The notes below the pieces were generated by a model that made no database searches, was not told where the DNA came from, and was given only the letters and a program-made list of their open reading frames with translations. A stretch of 64,000 nucleotides of DNA, taken from positions 54,394,771-54,458,770 of the forward strand of contig NC_066579.1 of the NCBI RefSeq assembly GCF_024323335.1. Reading direction: 5' to 3'. The DNA comes from Lathyrus oleraceus (lineage: Eukaryota > Streptophyta > Magnoliopsida > Fabales > Fabaceae). The translations under genes and the position numbers were made by a program. Below, in pieces: positions 52,301-64,000 of the stretch (position 1 is its first letter; every line of letters begins with the position of its first letter).

Positions 52301-54091
52301 ACCTTTTATTTTTCCTTTAGCACCATCACCAAAGGTCACATAACTGGTAGTGTGAGGTTGTATATCCACCAATATATTCTCCATACCAGTCATATGTCTT
52401 GAACAACCACTGTCAAAGTACCAGTCTTCTCTGGTAGATACCCTTAGAGCTGTGTGAGCTAACCTAGCATACCATTGTCGCTTCTTGATGGGGACATAGT
52501 GCCTATATGTCTTATGCTTAGGCCTGACATGAGGGGCTTGGTTAGGGTAACCATGAAGCCTGTAGCAGAAGGCTTTTATATGGCCAAGCCTACCACAGTG
52601 GTGACATCTCCATTTCTGGAATTTCCTCTTCTGATGATTATTCATCCTGGTTCCCTGATGTTGAGACATTGGATGTGACCTCCGCTTGAATTTCTGAACT
52701 TTAGCCTTTGGGCGTTTGAGTTCAGCTGAGGATTTTTTCACAAAGCCTAAACCAGATATGGTTCCAGACTTCTGTCCCACCTTTAGGATCTCTTCCAAGG
52801 TGTCAGTTCCTTTATTCAACATTCTGATGGATTTAGTCATTTGATCCAGCTTGGAGGTCAGCAGGGTTATCTCACCATTTAGACCCTCTATGACTGTCAG
52901 ATGCTTCTGTCTCTCATCTTCCAGCTCCTTTATGAGCTTCTTCTGCTTTTCTCCTTGTACACACACTTCTGCACTGGTGACACATAGCTTCTTATAAGCT
53001 GCAGCAAGTTCATCAAAGGTCAGCTCATCTGCACTTGAGTCATCATCAGTGGCACAAACACTCGTTAGTGCAGTGACATGTTTAGTAGATTCTCCTTCAG
53101 ATTCACTTTCAGAATCTCCCTCAGACCATGTCATAGCTAGCCCCTTCTTTTGCATCTTGAGGTAAGTAGGGCATTCAGCTCTAATGTGTCCATAACCTTC
53201 ACAACCATGACACTGGATTCCCTTGCCTTGGTTGAACTTTTCTTTAGAAGTTGATCTTTTCCTGATGTCATACGAGATGTTCTTGACATTAGGTCTACCT
53301 CTTTGATCAATCTTCTTCACGAACTTGTTGAACTGTCTCCCAAGCATGGCTATGGCTTCTAATATGCTTTCATCACCTCCAGTATATCCTGCTTCTGACT
53401 CCTCTTCAGTATTAGATACAAAAGCTACGCTTTTGTTCTTCTTTTCAGCATTCTCACACAAGCCCATTTCAAAGGATTGGAGAGAACCAATGAGCTCATC
53501 CACCTTCATATTGCAGATGTCTTGAGCCTCCTCTATGGTTGTGACCTTCATAGCAAATCTCTTAGGCAAGGAACTGAGAATCTTTCTTACAAGTTTCTCT
53601 TCAGCCATTTTCTCACCTAGTCCGCCAGAGGTGTTTGCAATTTCAAGAATATTCATGTGAAAGTCATGAATAGTCTCATCCTCTTTCATCCTCAGATTTT
53701 CAAACTTGGTGGTCAGCATCTGAAGTTTGGACATCTTCACCTTGGAGGTACCTTCATGAGTTATCTTGAGGGTATCCCAAACTTCCTTAGCTAGCTCACA
53801 GTGGTACACCAGCCTGAAGATGTTCTTACTGATTCCATTGAACAATGCATTCAAGGCCTTAGAATTTCCAAGGGCTAATGCCTCTTGCTCATTATCCCAC
53901 TCTTCTTCAGGGATTTGCACACTGACTCCATCTTCACCTGTCTTCGTTGGATGTTCCCATCCTTTGTTGAAAGCTCTCCAGACTTTGCTATCTAGAGACC
54001 TTAAGAAGGCTATCATACGAGGCTTCCAGTCATCATAGTTAGAGCCATCCAGCATGGGTGGTCTATTTGAGTGTCCTATATCCTTGTCCAT
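49392..54091 (-). pseudogene. gag-pol polyprotein of SIRE element B, two lesions
   Basis: The ATG at 54091 opens MDKDIGHSNRPPMLDGSNYD, a SIRE gag. CCHC knuckles lie at residues 294-307 (CHGCEGYGHIRAEC) and 496-509 (CHHCGRLGHIKAFC), with a coil between (about 380-425). Protease DSGCSRHMTG at D560. Integrase zinc site H689/H694...C723/C726, first catalytic Asp in LHMDLMGP (D754). The frame continues past one TGA at 51653-51655 (CGA to TGA, before IRSDHG). RT follows with [33 protein letters not shown] and YVDDIVFGG, then RNase H to [11 protein letters not shown]. There a CT insertion in a TCTCTCT run (about 49738) shifts frame; [11 protein letters not shown]...RTKHIDIRHHFIRDL continues to the stop at 49392. 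Without those changes it would be about 1,566 codons, the SIRE norm. It acts in cytoplasmic particles and the nucleus. Confidence 0.93.
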
Positions 54092-54148
54092 GGTACTAGA
54101 AAGTAACTTCCCTAGATCTCACCCAGAAATTAACAGGCAGGGTGCCTT

Positions 54149-54161
54149 CTCTGATGCCAAT
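54149..54161 (-). other. Primer-binding site of SIRE element B
   Basis: Minus strand ATTGGCATCAGAG follows the LTR end TTTCA. It resembles the initiator-tRNA-Met complement with one change from TGGTATCAGAG. Confidence 0.8.
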
Positions 54162-55502
54162 TGAAATTCTAGTTATCAGACTTTCGATGTCACACGGGTT
54201 GTTATGACATCCGATTTTGCACAGACAAGAATTATGCAGAACTTAAAAGTAAGTGCAGTAAATAACACAAGTAATTGTTTACCCAGTTCAATCCAACATG
54301 ACCTACGTCTGGGGGCTACCAAGCCAGGGAGGAAATTCACTATTAGTAGTATTAATTCAGACCTTAAACCAACTGTTTAACCCTATCACTTAATACCTAC
54401 CCAATGCAATTTCAATCTTACACTAAGATCAAAGTTCCTACTCACTCCCCCTCAATCACCTCAGTGATTACTACCTTTAATCAATATTAAAGACACTTTT
54501 GAAGTCACACTTCAAATAACTCTTGATTGTGCTTAACAGCTTTAATCAAGATACACAGCACTCACGCTTAAAAGCTTAGAGTGACACAACACTTACAACT
54601 CAATGAACACCCTATACCAATGCAATCATCTATGTGATAATAGCTTGGCTTACAAGATACGTCTAATACAAGACACACAAAAATACAACAGTGAAGTATG
54701 ATGAACACACTAAATCTTCACGCCTCAAATCCCCAGTCCTGAATGAAGGATTGCCATCCTTTTATATTGCAGCACTTGGGCCTTGTACTTGTATTCTCCT
54801 GAATTTAAGGTCACGCGAGTTCCCCTAAATTCCACATCTAGGTTACTAACAAATAGGCTATTTGTTAGGTTCATTAAATGTAACTTGGTTGTTGGTTTCC
54901 TGGATTTTCTCTCAGCTGTTGAATCCCTGAAGAATAGCCTGAGAAAAAGGCTGAAATAGAAAAACTAAACAACCTACAATATAGCATACGCTGTCAGGAA
55001 TGAATGTCACAACATTCAGTTTGACATTCAAGTCACTAACCATATGCTAAGTCTTTTTCCTGAAAACAGACTGTACAATTTGTTGTACTGTACAGAATCA
55101 ATCTGTCCATGCTTCAGTATCAACATACATTAATAAATGTCAAAATATCCAATTTTGACATTCACACATAGAGACTTACATCAGGTTTGTTATCCTCTTG
55201 ATAAGCAGATTGACAATAAATACTGAGTTATAGTAGAACATCACTTATTCTATTCCTCAGTATCTGTTGACACGGATAAATGTCATAACATCCAGTTTGA
55301 CATTCAATAAATCCTGTATTAGCTAATCCTGCAGTACACTACTCAGAATGTCATGACATCAGCCAAGACATCAGAGTACAACTAGATATTCTAACATACA
55401 ATGCAGTCAAACAAACATCTCCACAGCATGTCATGACATCAGTCAAGACATTAGAATCCAGCTAGTGTTTTACCATACAATGCAGCCAATTAAACACCTA
55501 CA
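54162..55502 (-). mobile_element. 5' LTR of SIRE element B
   Basis: 1341 bp, partner of 47299-48641, flanked on the right by the target copy AACCT (55503-55507). It carries the promoter for element transcription; the TATA box was not fixed by eye. Confidence 0.93.
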
Positions 55503-55738
55503 AACCTCTTTGAAAATCTATACATTTTGGCTTTAAAATGGTGTTGTTTGCAAAAGATTGAGGAGATGAGAAGAGAAATATTTTTTTTATAATTTTTATG
55601 TTTGCCAAGACTTCTTGAGCCTCGTGCCTACGTACCCACAAAGTGCAATGGCGGATCAAAACCTCGTACTTCGTGGTAAAAATTAAAAAAGTGTGTTTGT
55701 TTTGATTCATTTTTAATGAAAAGATATTTTTTCATTTT

Positions 55739-57120
<1,382 letters not shown>

Positions 57121-60100
57121 TTCGGGACAAATTTAGCGTTATGTTAAGGAAATAATTGGACTTATGTAGAAGTCACAACTAACTGAGTCTGGTCAATAAT
57201 AATATTTTGTGTTAATGCATGCTAGAGAAATGATAATGTAAAACATTCTCCTCAAGCTATGCCATAAAAAAAGATGATGGATCAAGCACAAAGACTAGGA
57301 GAATGGTCCATTACATTAATCAATATTTCATGATACTTAGGACAAGCTTATGCATCAATCCAAAGTACCTTAAATGATCCATAATCAATTAGGAGGTAGA
57401 TTTGAAATGATGAAAGTTCATCAAGTATCAATCCACACACCATGAACAAAATGGACACAAATCATTTAATTGATCAAGAGAAAATAGGAATGAGAAAGAG
57501 ATGATGAAGAAGAATAATACAAGAGAAACCAAACCCAAATTGGATCAAAGGATTGATCAAGTCATCATCAAAATCAATCATCCATCTTGGTGGATTAGGA
57601 TTTTCACCCCTTCAACACCCAAGATTCATTGAGTTTGATGAGACATAGGATCAAAATAACTAATATCCAAAGTCAACAGAAGTCAACAAAGCTCAAACAA
57701 GCATAAAATGCAAGATAAAAAATAAAATGCATCAAAAATATTTTTAAAATGATTTTAAAAGGGAAATAAAAAGAGAAAATCCAGAAAGCCCTTCAAAACA
57801 CCAAATAAATGGCCAAGAAAATTATGGAAGGTTGAAGATGAAATAAGAAACATAAAATAAATTTTTCAGAATTTTTAAATCCATAAAAGTATTTTTAAAC
57901 CAATTAAAACAAAGGGAAAAAAAGAGAAAAATAAAGAATAATAGAAAATTGAGAAAAGAAAATATGTAAAAAAAATCAGATGAAGAAAAGTAAAAGAAAA
58001 ATTTAGAAATTATTTTGGGATTTTTTGGATAACAAATGAATTTTCCATGAATTTTTAAAGAAAAATCAATTTAAAATAAAAAAGAAAAAGAAAAAAAAAC
58101 AGAGGTGTTGGATCTGACCTCATTAATTAGCGTGGCAGATTCAACATCTATCAGACTAGGGCACATGATGGAAAATAGCCAGAATAAAACATGGAATCAC
58201 ATTCAAAATGGACCAATCAAAATATTTCAAAATGCCAACACGGATAGCCAACTCAAATGATCATAAATAAATTTGGTCATCTTCTCCGATGATCACTCAT
58301 CAGAGCTTCATCGTTTGGCAAAGTAAGGACATGAGACTATCACCAATGTGATCGTCTCCTCATCACGAATTCAACCTCATGCTCAAAATTCATTTATCTA
58401 AACTGAGCATGGAGAGTTCAGAGAAGTTTCAACAACAAGCAAGTCACATAAAATAAAATTAAATGATGAACACTATCAATCAACACCAAATAAGTTAGGG
58501 GAAAGCATCAGAGAGTGAAGGACTACATTGTGGTAACTTGTTTAAGTTCAAATGATGCTCAAAACTACCTTGTCCAAATGATGATCATAGGTTGAAGCAG
58601 CTTGATCTGGTCAGGGCACTTTAGAAGGTCTTAGAGCTTGGGATTTGTTGCAAAAGCTTCAGAGGAGACTGAAGGTGCTAATATAATCAAGAAATTAAAT
58701 TGAAATAAGCTATAAATCAAAACACGATAGCTCAATTTTCTGGAAAAAATTTAGAGTGAAACAGAGATTCTTTTACTCTCCAAAGCTTCTCAATGAAGCA
58801 AATATGTTGCTCTATTTATAGGGAAGTGATTGGTGATCCCATAAGTGCCAAATGATGCTCAATTCGTGCAAAAGAAATTAGTTCATGATGTGAGAAAATT
58901 GTGACTTGCAAAACCATCCAAACTTAAGCAAATCATGCATTTTATGAGTCTTTTAACTTCTGGAGACTTGATTAATCATGTTTATATCCAAAACGCATGG
59001 TAAATTGGTTTGTAATTGAGGGTTAGTGAAGTTCAAAATTCTAATCATGATGATTTCTTCAATTTCAAGTCACCATGCTTAATTCAATGGGGCATCTTGC
59101 TCATGATGCTTTTTTATCCTAGTCTTCTTGTAATTTGTTGACATCATATCAAAGGTCACAATGTGCCAAGAGAGGTTGCATTTGGATGCTTGAGCATAAA
59201 CTTATGGCATGCTGAAGTTGGCACAAAAATCTGGTAATGCAACTTGGAAAATTCTAAGTCCCAAATGACTGAAAATGACCTATAATGTCTCAAAGAATTC
59301 CATGGTCTTCCAAGCATAATTTGACTTTGATACTTAAAGAAAACTTGTGTAGGGCATCACAAATGATATTGTGCAAAAAGAATCAGCCTTAAGTTTTGAA
59401 AGTTGAAGAAGTTATGAACCTTGAAAGTTGAGAAAAAAGTCACTTGAAAATAAGTCAAATTTCACTAAGTCCATAAATGACCTATAATGTCTTCAAACTT
59501 TTGATGATCCTCCAAGCATAATTGGATCTTGTCATGAAAATAAAAGTTATAGAGGACATTAAAAAGAGTCCTATTCAAAAAGAAGCATTCAAAAACGTTG
59601 AGGATTGAAGGAGTTGTGATCCTTTGAACTTTGACTTCAAATGTTTACTTTTTGGTCAAACCTCTTGGAATAAACTTGTGTACTTGGACTTTTCTTGCAT
59701 TTCAAGGTACATGTATGATCATATGAACTCAAAATAAGGTATCCTTGAATGTCTTTTGATTAAATTGCTCAAAGTTTGAGGTAACTTATTGAAGAAGTCA
59801 TGGAAATAAACACATGAATCTTTGACTTTTCTTGAGAAGTAAGCAACAAAACTTTGAGATACTCTTGATCAAAAAGAGATTGAAAGATGCTTGAGAATCT
59901 TAGAGATCATGTTTTGAGAGATAATCCTCTTGAGAATGAATGGTTGAACACACTTTGGCTGGAGGAATAAAAAAAACCTAGCTGAGGAACCATGCTTAAT
60001 GCTCTTGATGAAAAGCCCTACCTTGCACAATAAATTTAAAGAAAACATGACATATTTTTTCTATTTTGATCAATGGTTAGATTAGAAATTAACATATAAA

Positions 60101-60251
60101 CACAAAGGTAGAGCACTGACAAAGAGGTGCTTGATGATCCATGCAAAAGGAAAACCTAAAGATGAGAGGGAGAGGACAAAGGTGTGACCTTGTTTATATG
60201 CAAGGATGCAAATGATATATGGGATCTTAGGGTTAAAATTAGGGTATGACA

Positions 60252-60266
60252 GATGCCCCTATTTAA
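60252..60266 (-). other. Polypurine tract of Ogre-like element E
   Basis: Minus strand TTAAATAGGGGCATC lies immediately before the LTR start TGTCATACCC. It defines the element as minus-strand with its body to the right. Confidence 0.7.
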
Positions 60267-60778
60267 ATTTCTTCAATTCGGAGATATGAAGATTGAAATC
60301 TTCGTCTCGATGAGACTGAAGAGACTTAAATACAGAAGACCCGATTTTTGGCCCTAAGATGCCGTAAGAATGCTTATGATATGATATGATATGAATGAAG
60401 ACGAGGATTTTTGTGGGGAATATAGCGCCACGAGAGACAAAGAACTGCTAGAGAAAAGAGGAGATTGAAACTCTTCAGGGGAATAACAGATTCCAAATGG
60501 GGGCCCAGCTGAGGACAAACAAAGTTCCACAGGGGAAAAGGAAAAATGTACAGACAAAACTACAACACGAAACTACTTAAGACAAAGGGATGTCCTCCAA
60601 GAAAATAAAGCACCGGGAAACAACACGACTCGGGAATAACTATTGTATTGGAAAGAAACCAATGCACAATTAGAAAACAAACAAACTAAAGATCCAATGG
60701 GGGAAGATTTATCAAAGCAAGACTCTGTCAGGGAAAAGATCAATCAAAGGGGATGCCCAACTCCATTAGGGGAGAAAT

Positions 60779-61842
60779 TACCTAACTATCAACCAAGTGA
60801 TATCTTAATAAGGTAACTAATCAAAGTAAGAGAAATATTATCTAACTATCAGCCAAGTGATAACTTAAGAAAGGTAATAAGCTCAAAAGAAAATATTACC
60901 AACTACCATCCAAGTGATAGCTTAACAAGGTAACCAACCAAAGGTAAAAAAATAAATATTACCTAACTATCATCCAAGTGATAACTTAACAAAGGTAATA
61001 AGCTCAAAAGGAAAGCTTACCAACAACCAGCCAAGTGATAGCTTAACAAGGGTAATATGCTCCAAAAGGAAAAATTACCAACTACCAGCCAAGTGATAGC
61101 TTAACAAGGTAACCAACCAAAGGTAAGAGAAATATTACCTAACTATCAACTAAGTGATAGGTTAACAAAGATAATAAGCTCAAAAGGAAAGATTATCAAC
61201 TACGAGCCAAGTGATAGCTTAACAAGGTAAGAACCAAAGGTAAAAAAGAAATATTACCTAACTATCAGCCAAGTGATAACTTAACAAAGGCAATAGGCTC
61301 CAAAAGGAAAGATTACCAACTACCAACCAAGTGATAGCTTAACAAGGTAACCAACCAAAGGCAAGAGAAATATTAACTAATTATTAGCCAAGTGATAGCT
61401 TAATAAAGGTAATAGGTTTCAAAAGGAAAGATTATCTACTACCAGCCAAGTGATAGGTTAACAAGGTAACCAACCAGAGGTAAAAAATAAATACTACCTA
61501 ACTATCAGGCAAGTGATAGCTTAACAAAGGTAATATGCTCAAAAGGAAAGATTACCAACTACCAACCAAATGATAGCTTAACAAGATAACCAACCAAATG
61601 TAAGAAAGAATATTACCTAACTATCAACCAAGTGATATATTAACAAAGGTAATAAGCTCAAATGGAAAGATTATCAACTACCAACACAGTGGTAGCTTAA
61701 CAAAGATAATATGCTCCAAAAGGAAAAATTACCAACTACCAGTCAAGTGATAGCTTAACAAGGTAACCAACCAGAGGTAAAAAGAAATATCACCTAATTA
61801 TCAACCTAGTTGTAGCTTAATAAAGGTAATAAGCTCCAAGGA
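60779..61842 (-). repeat. 118-bp composite tandem array in the 3' UTR of element E
   Basis: About nine copies of a unit of about 118 bp built from two related halves of about 59 bp. One half is accaactaccagccaagtga + tagcttaacaaggtaacc. The other is acctaactatcaaccaagtg + atagcttaacaaaggtaata + agctcaaaaggaaagatt. The alternation is kept through most of the array. It lies between the PPT and pol, the hypervariable 3'-UTR position known in Tat/Ogre elements. Confidence 0.88.
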
Positions 61843-62300
61843 TGAAATTTCAACCCATGAATAAACTGGAGAGAAACAATCAAAGAAGACTCAATCCAAT
61901 GAGGAAATAAACTCAATTGAAGATTAATTCCATCCAGATAGTGAACTGGAAAGGAAAACTAAAACAAAACCTTCCACGAGGATCAAACTCCATGGGGAAT
62001 TAGAAAGGATAAGCGCTTTTTGCTTAAGGTCGACACTTTATTGGAGAGAGGATGCACACATTCCGCAGGAGAAAAAAAACCAAAGAGCAGGGGAAACACC
62101 AAGAAATGTAAGATGCACAAATAAACAACATGATGCTATGCCTATGCGTATGAACATGTGTATGAATATGCTGACAAAATAGGTACAAAGGGTTAGACTG
62201 ATAACACAATACAATCGGATACTCGGTTAATCTCAATAAGGTGGAGATGCTACAAGATATCTTGTTAGGGATTCAGCTGAAGAAAACCCTACAATGAATG
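61843..62300 (-). mobile_element. Remaining 3' UTR of element E
   Basis: Non-coding sequence between the tandem array and the broken RNase H. It contains gagaaacaatcaaaga/aactggagagaaac phrases similar to those flanking the array. No gene seen. Confidence 0.5.
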
Positions 62301-62309
62301 ATCATAAGC

Positions 62310-63900
62310 CACCAAAGGAGCTAAATCCTAGTACAATACTCAATATCCTATTCAGACAATAACATTTGCCAACGAGCAATCCTCCTAGTCAAATCAGGCT
62401 TTTCAAAAATATACTTGATTGGATCCATTTTGGATATCAACCAAGTAATATGATTAATTATATACTAGCATAGACGTTTGGCTGCCCAGACTAAAGTACA
62501 ACAAGTCTTCTCAAGCATGGAGTACCGAGACTCACGGTCTTTAAACTTCTTACTCAGATAGTAGATGACATGCTCCTTTCTACCAGTTTCATCTTGTTGT
62601 CCAAGTACACATCCCATGGACTCTTCTAACACAGTTAAGTACATGATCAATGGTTTCCTTCCACGGAAGAAGACAAGATAGGAGGTTAAGCAGATATTCC
62701 TTAATGTTGTCAAAAGCCTTCTAGCAGTCTTCTGTCCAAACACAACCTTGATCTTTACAAAGAATCTTGAAGATTGGCCCACTTGTGGTAGTTATGTGAG
62801 ATATAAACCTAGAGATCTAATTCAGACGCCCGAGGAATCCTCTGACTTTATTTTCTATCTTTGGTGTATGCATCTCTTGAATAACTCTGACTTTATCATG
62901 ATCTACTTCAATACCCTTATGTTTGACAATGAAATCCAACAACTTTCTTGAACGGACAACAAAAGTACACTTATTAGGATTCAAGCGGAGTTTAAATTGT
63001 CTCAAACACTGAAAAAGCTTCAATAAATACTCAACATGATCTTCTTCAGTCTTCAACTTAGAAATCATATCATCAACACAAACTTTTATCTCTTTGTGCA
63101 TCATGTAATGGAAAAAAGTAGTCATGGCTCTCTGGTACGTCGCACCATCGTTATTTAAACCAAAAGGTATCACTCTATAGCAGAATGTTCCTCAGAGTGT
63201 GTCATAAATGTTGTCTTTTCCATGTCCTCGGGTACCATCTTGATCTAATTATAATTGGAGAAACCATCCATAAAGGAGAAGACATTGAACTTAGTTGTAT
63301 TATCTACCAACATGTCAATGTATGCGAGAGGAAAATCATCATTTGGGCTAGCTTTGTTTAAATCTCTATAATCAACGAACATCTGAACTTTGCCATCCTT
63401 ATTTGGAATAGGCACAATGTTGGCCACCCATTGAGGATACTCATAAGAAACAAGGAAACCATCATCAATCTGCTTCTGAACCTCTTGTTTGATCTTAACA
63501 GCCATATCAGGATGAGTTCTTCTCAACTTCTATTTAACTGGATAACACTCTGGCTTCAATGGTAATTTATGCTCCACAATATCAATATCAAGACCTGGAA
63601 TATCTTGATAAGACCAAGCAAACACATCCACATATTCTCTAAGAAACTCTACCATCCTCTTCTTAACATCTAGACAAAGCAGTTCCCCAATCTTGACTTC
63701 TTTCTTGTTCTCTTCAGAACCCAAGTTAATCACTTCCAACAGCTCTTTATGAGGTTGAATAGTCTTCTCGTTATGCTCAAGAAAATGGGAAATCTCATCA
63801 GGAATCTCTTCAACATCCTATTCTTCCATTTCAAACACAGAGAATTCAAAGTTGGGAGAGGGCATATGGTCATTGTTTTCAATGAGTTTAAGAAATTATT
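62310..63900 (-). pseudogene. Ogre/Tat-type pol: RT and partial RNase H of element E
   Basis: Minus strand from about 63870: PSPNFEFSVFEMEE, then VEEIPDEISHFLEHNEKTIQ and LREYVDVFAWSYQDIPGLD. RT motifs follow: LRRTHPDMAVKIKQEVQKQI, VPIPNKDGKVQMFVDYRDLN, FMDGFSNYN, and CVDDM in place of YVDDM. Then RLNPNKCTFVVRS. RNase H starts LIMYLTVLEESMGCVLGQQD, then YYLSKKFKDRESRYSMLEKT and WLISKMDPIKYIFEKPDLTR, with ARWQMLLSEYDIEY at about 62345. It breaks off there, so the RNase H end and all of integrase are missing before the 3' UTR. Stops after PVK (CAG to TAG) and GFSNYN (CAA to TAA), plus shifts. Copies element RNA into DNA in the family; this copy is dead. Protease and gag lie beyond the window. 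Confidence 0.85.
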
Positions 63901-64000
63901 TGCACAATGATTTTATGTTTGACTTTAGAGTATGAACAAATAAAAACACAAATATGATGCAGATATAAAAAAAGAGATTATTATCTTGTTTTTTTTATGT
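63901..64000 (-). mobile_element. Possible Ogre intron edge upstream of RT
   Basis: The last 100 bp lack a coding match and are T-rich on the minus strand (TTTTTTTATATCTGC, TGTGTTTTTATTTG). Ogre elements have an intron between protease and RT, so this may be its 3' end. Too little is in the window to decide. Confidence 0.25.

Larger units (their letters stand above)
47299..55502 (-). mobile_element. Young, near-complete SIRE-type Ty1/copia element B
   Basis: 8204 bp. LTRs at 47299-48641 (1343 bp, 3') and 54162-55502 (1341 bp, 5') with TG...CA ends (minus: TGTAGGTGTTTAATTGG ... CTAGAATTTCA). A 5-bp target duplication AACCT lies at 47294-47298 and 55503-55507. About 30 differences between LTRs by eye (about 2%). 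PBS at 54149-54161, PPT at 48642-48660. One gag-pol frame has a single stop and a single +2 frameshift. It lies in the LTR of Ogre element E. It encodes everything needed for copying except for those two lesions, so its present copy is probably defective. Confidence 0.93.

Noticed and set aside
49482..53525. Plus-strand frames across the SIRE element
   Set aside because: Shadows of the minus-strand gag-pol with no independent features.
60779..61842. CRISPR-like or regulatory repeat array
   Set aside because: Adjacent 59-bp halves are related to each other and there are no unique spacers; it fits an Ogre 3'-UTR tandem array.

Overview
The window reads as a plant nuclear chromosome segment, AT-rich and crowded with transposons. 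It most likely comes from a cool-season legume (Fabeae or a near relative). The grounds are family resemblances: SIRE-type Ty1/copia elements, Ogre/Tat-type Ty3/gypsy elements with an LTR close to 5 kb and a repeat-bearing 3' UTR, and Athila-like gag. No species call is possible from sequence alone.

Only one host gene looks intact: a PIN1-clade auxin efflux carrier on the minus strand (36018-39561). It has six exons that splice in frame to 599 codons. A TATA-like box and a short upstream ORF precede it, and small repeats sit in introns 1 and 4. Almost everything else is mobile DNA.

Layout. (1) 1-26290 is a nested stack. An Athila-like gag (minus) is split between 1-1202 and about 24672-25130, with its primer-binding site (PBS) and 5' LTR at 25354-26290. 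The split holds a Tat/Ogre-like element D (minus), with LTRs at 1203-3339 and 22168-24454, a 42-bp minisatellite in its 3' UTR and no gag-pol left. D holds a non-autonomous SIRE-like copia A (minus, 4187-10423). A's 5' LTR holds an old 11.2-kb copia C (plus, 10424-21625). C has a 2.9-kb extra coding region after pol and a 263-bp (TA)n inside its RNase H. (2) 26291-36017 is AT-rich spacer with a TTA-flanked MITE, a GRF-zinc-finger/TM pseudogene, a MULE transposase fragment interrupted by a 5'-truncated LINE, and a hAT-like terminal scrap. (3) 36018-39870 is the PIN gene. (4) 39871-47074 holds a MITE-like element, the 3' end of another Tat-like element F with a putative solo LTR inside its 3' UTR, and the tail of a plant-mobile-domain-like coding region. 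(5) 47075-64000 is an Ogre-like element E (minus). Its 3' LTR (about 4.97 kb without the insert) is interrupted by a young, nearly intact SIRE element B (47299-55502, TSD AACCT). Beyond the LTR lie a 118-bp tandem array, a deletion that removed the end of RNase H and the whole integrase, and a decayed reverse transcriptase running toward the window edge.

There is no operon-like cooperation here. The relationships are insertion order and decay. Premature stops in the older elements are repeatedly Gln codons (CAA/CAG) turned into TAA/TAG, as expected for deamination of methylated cytosine.
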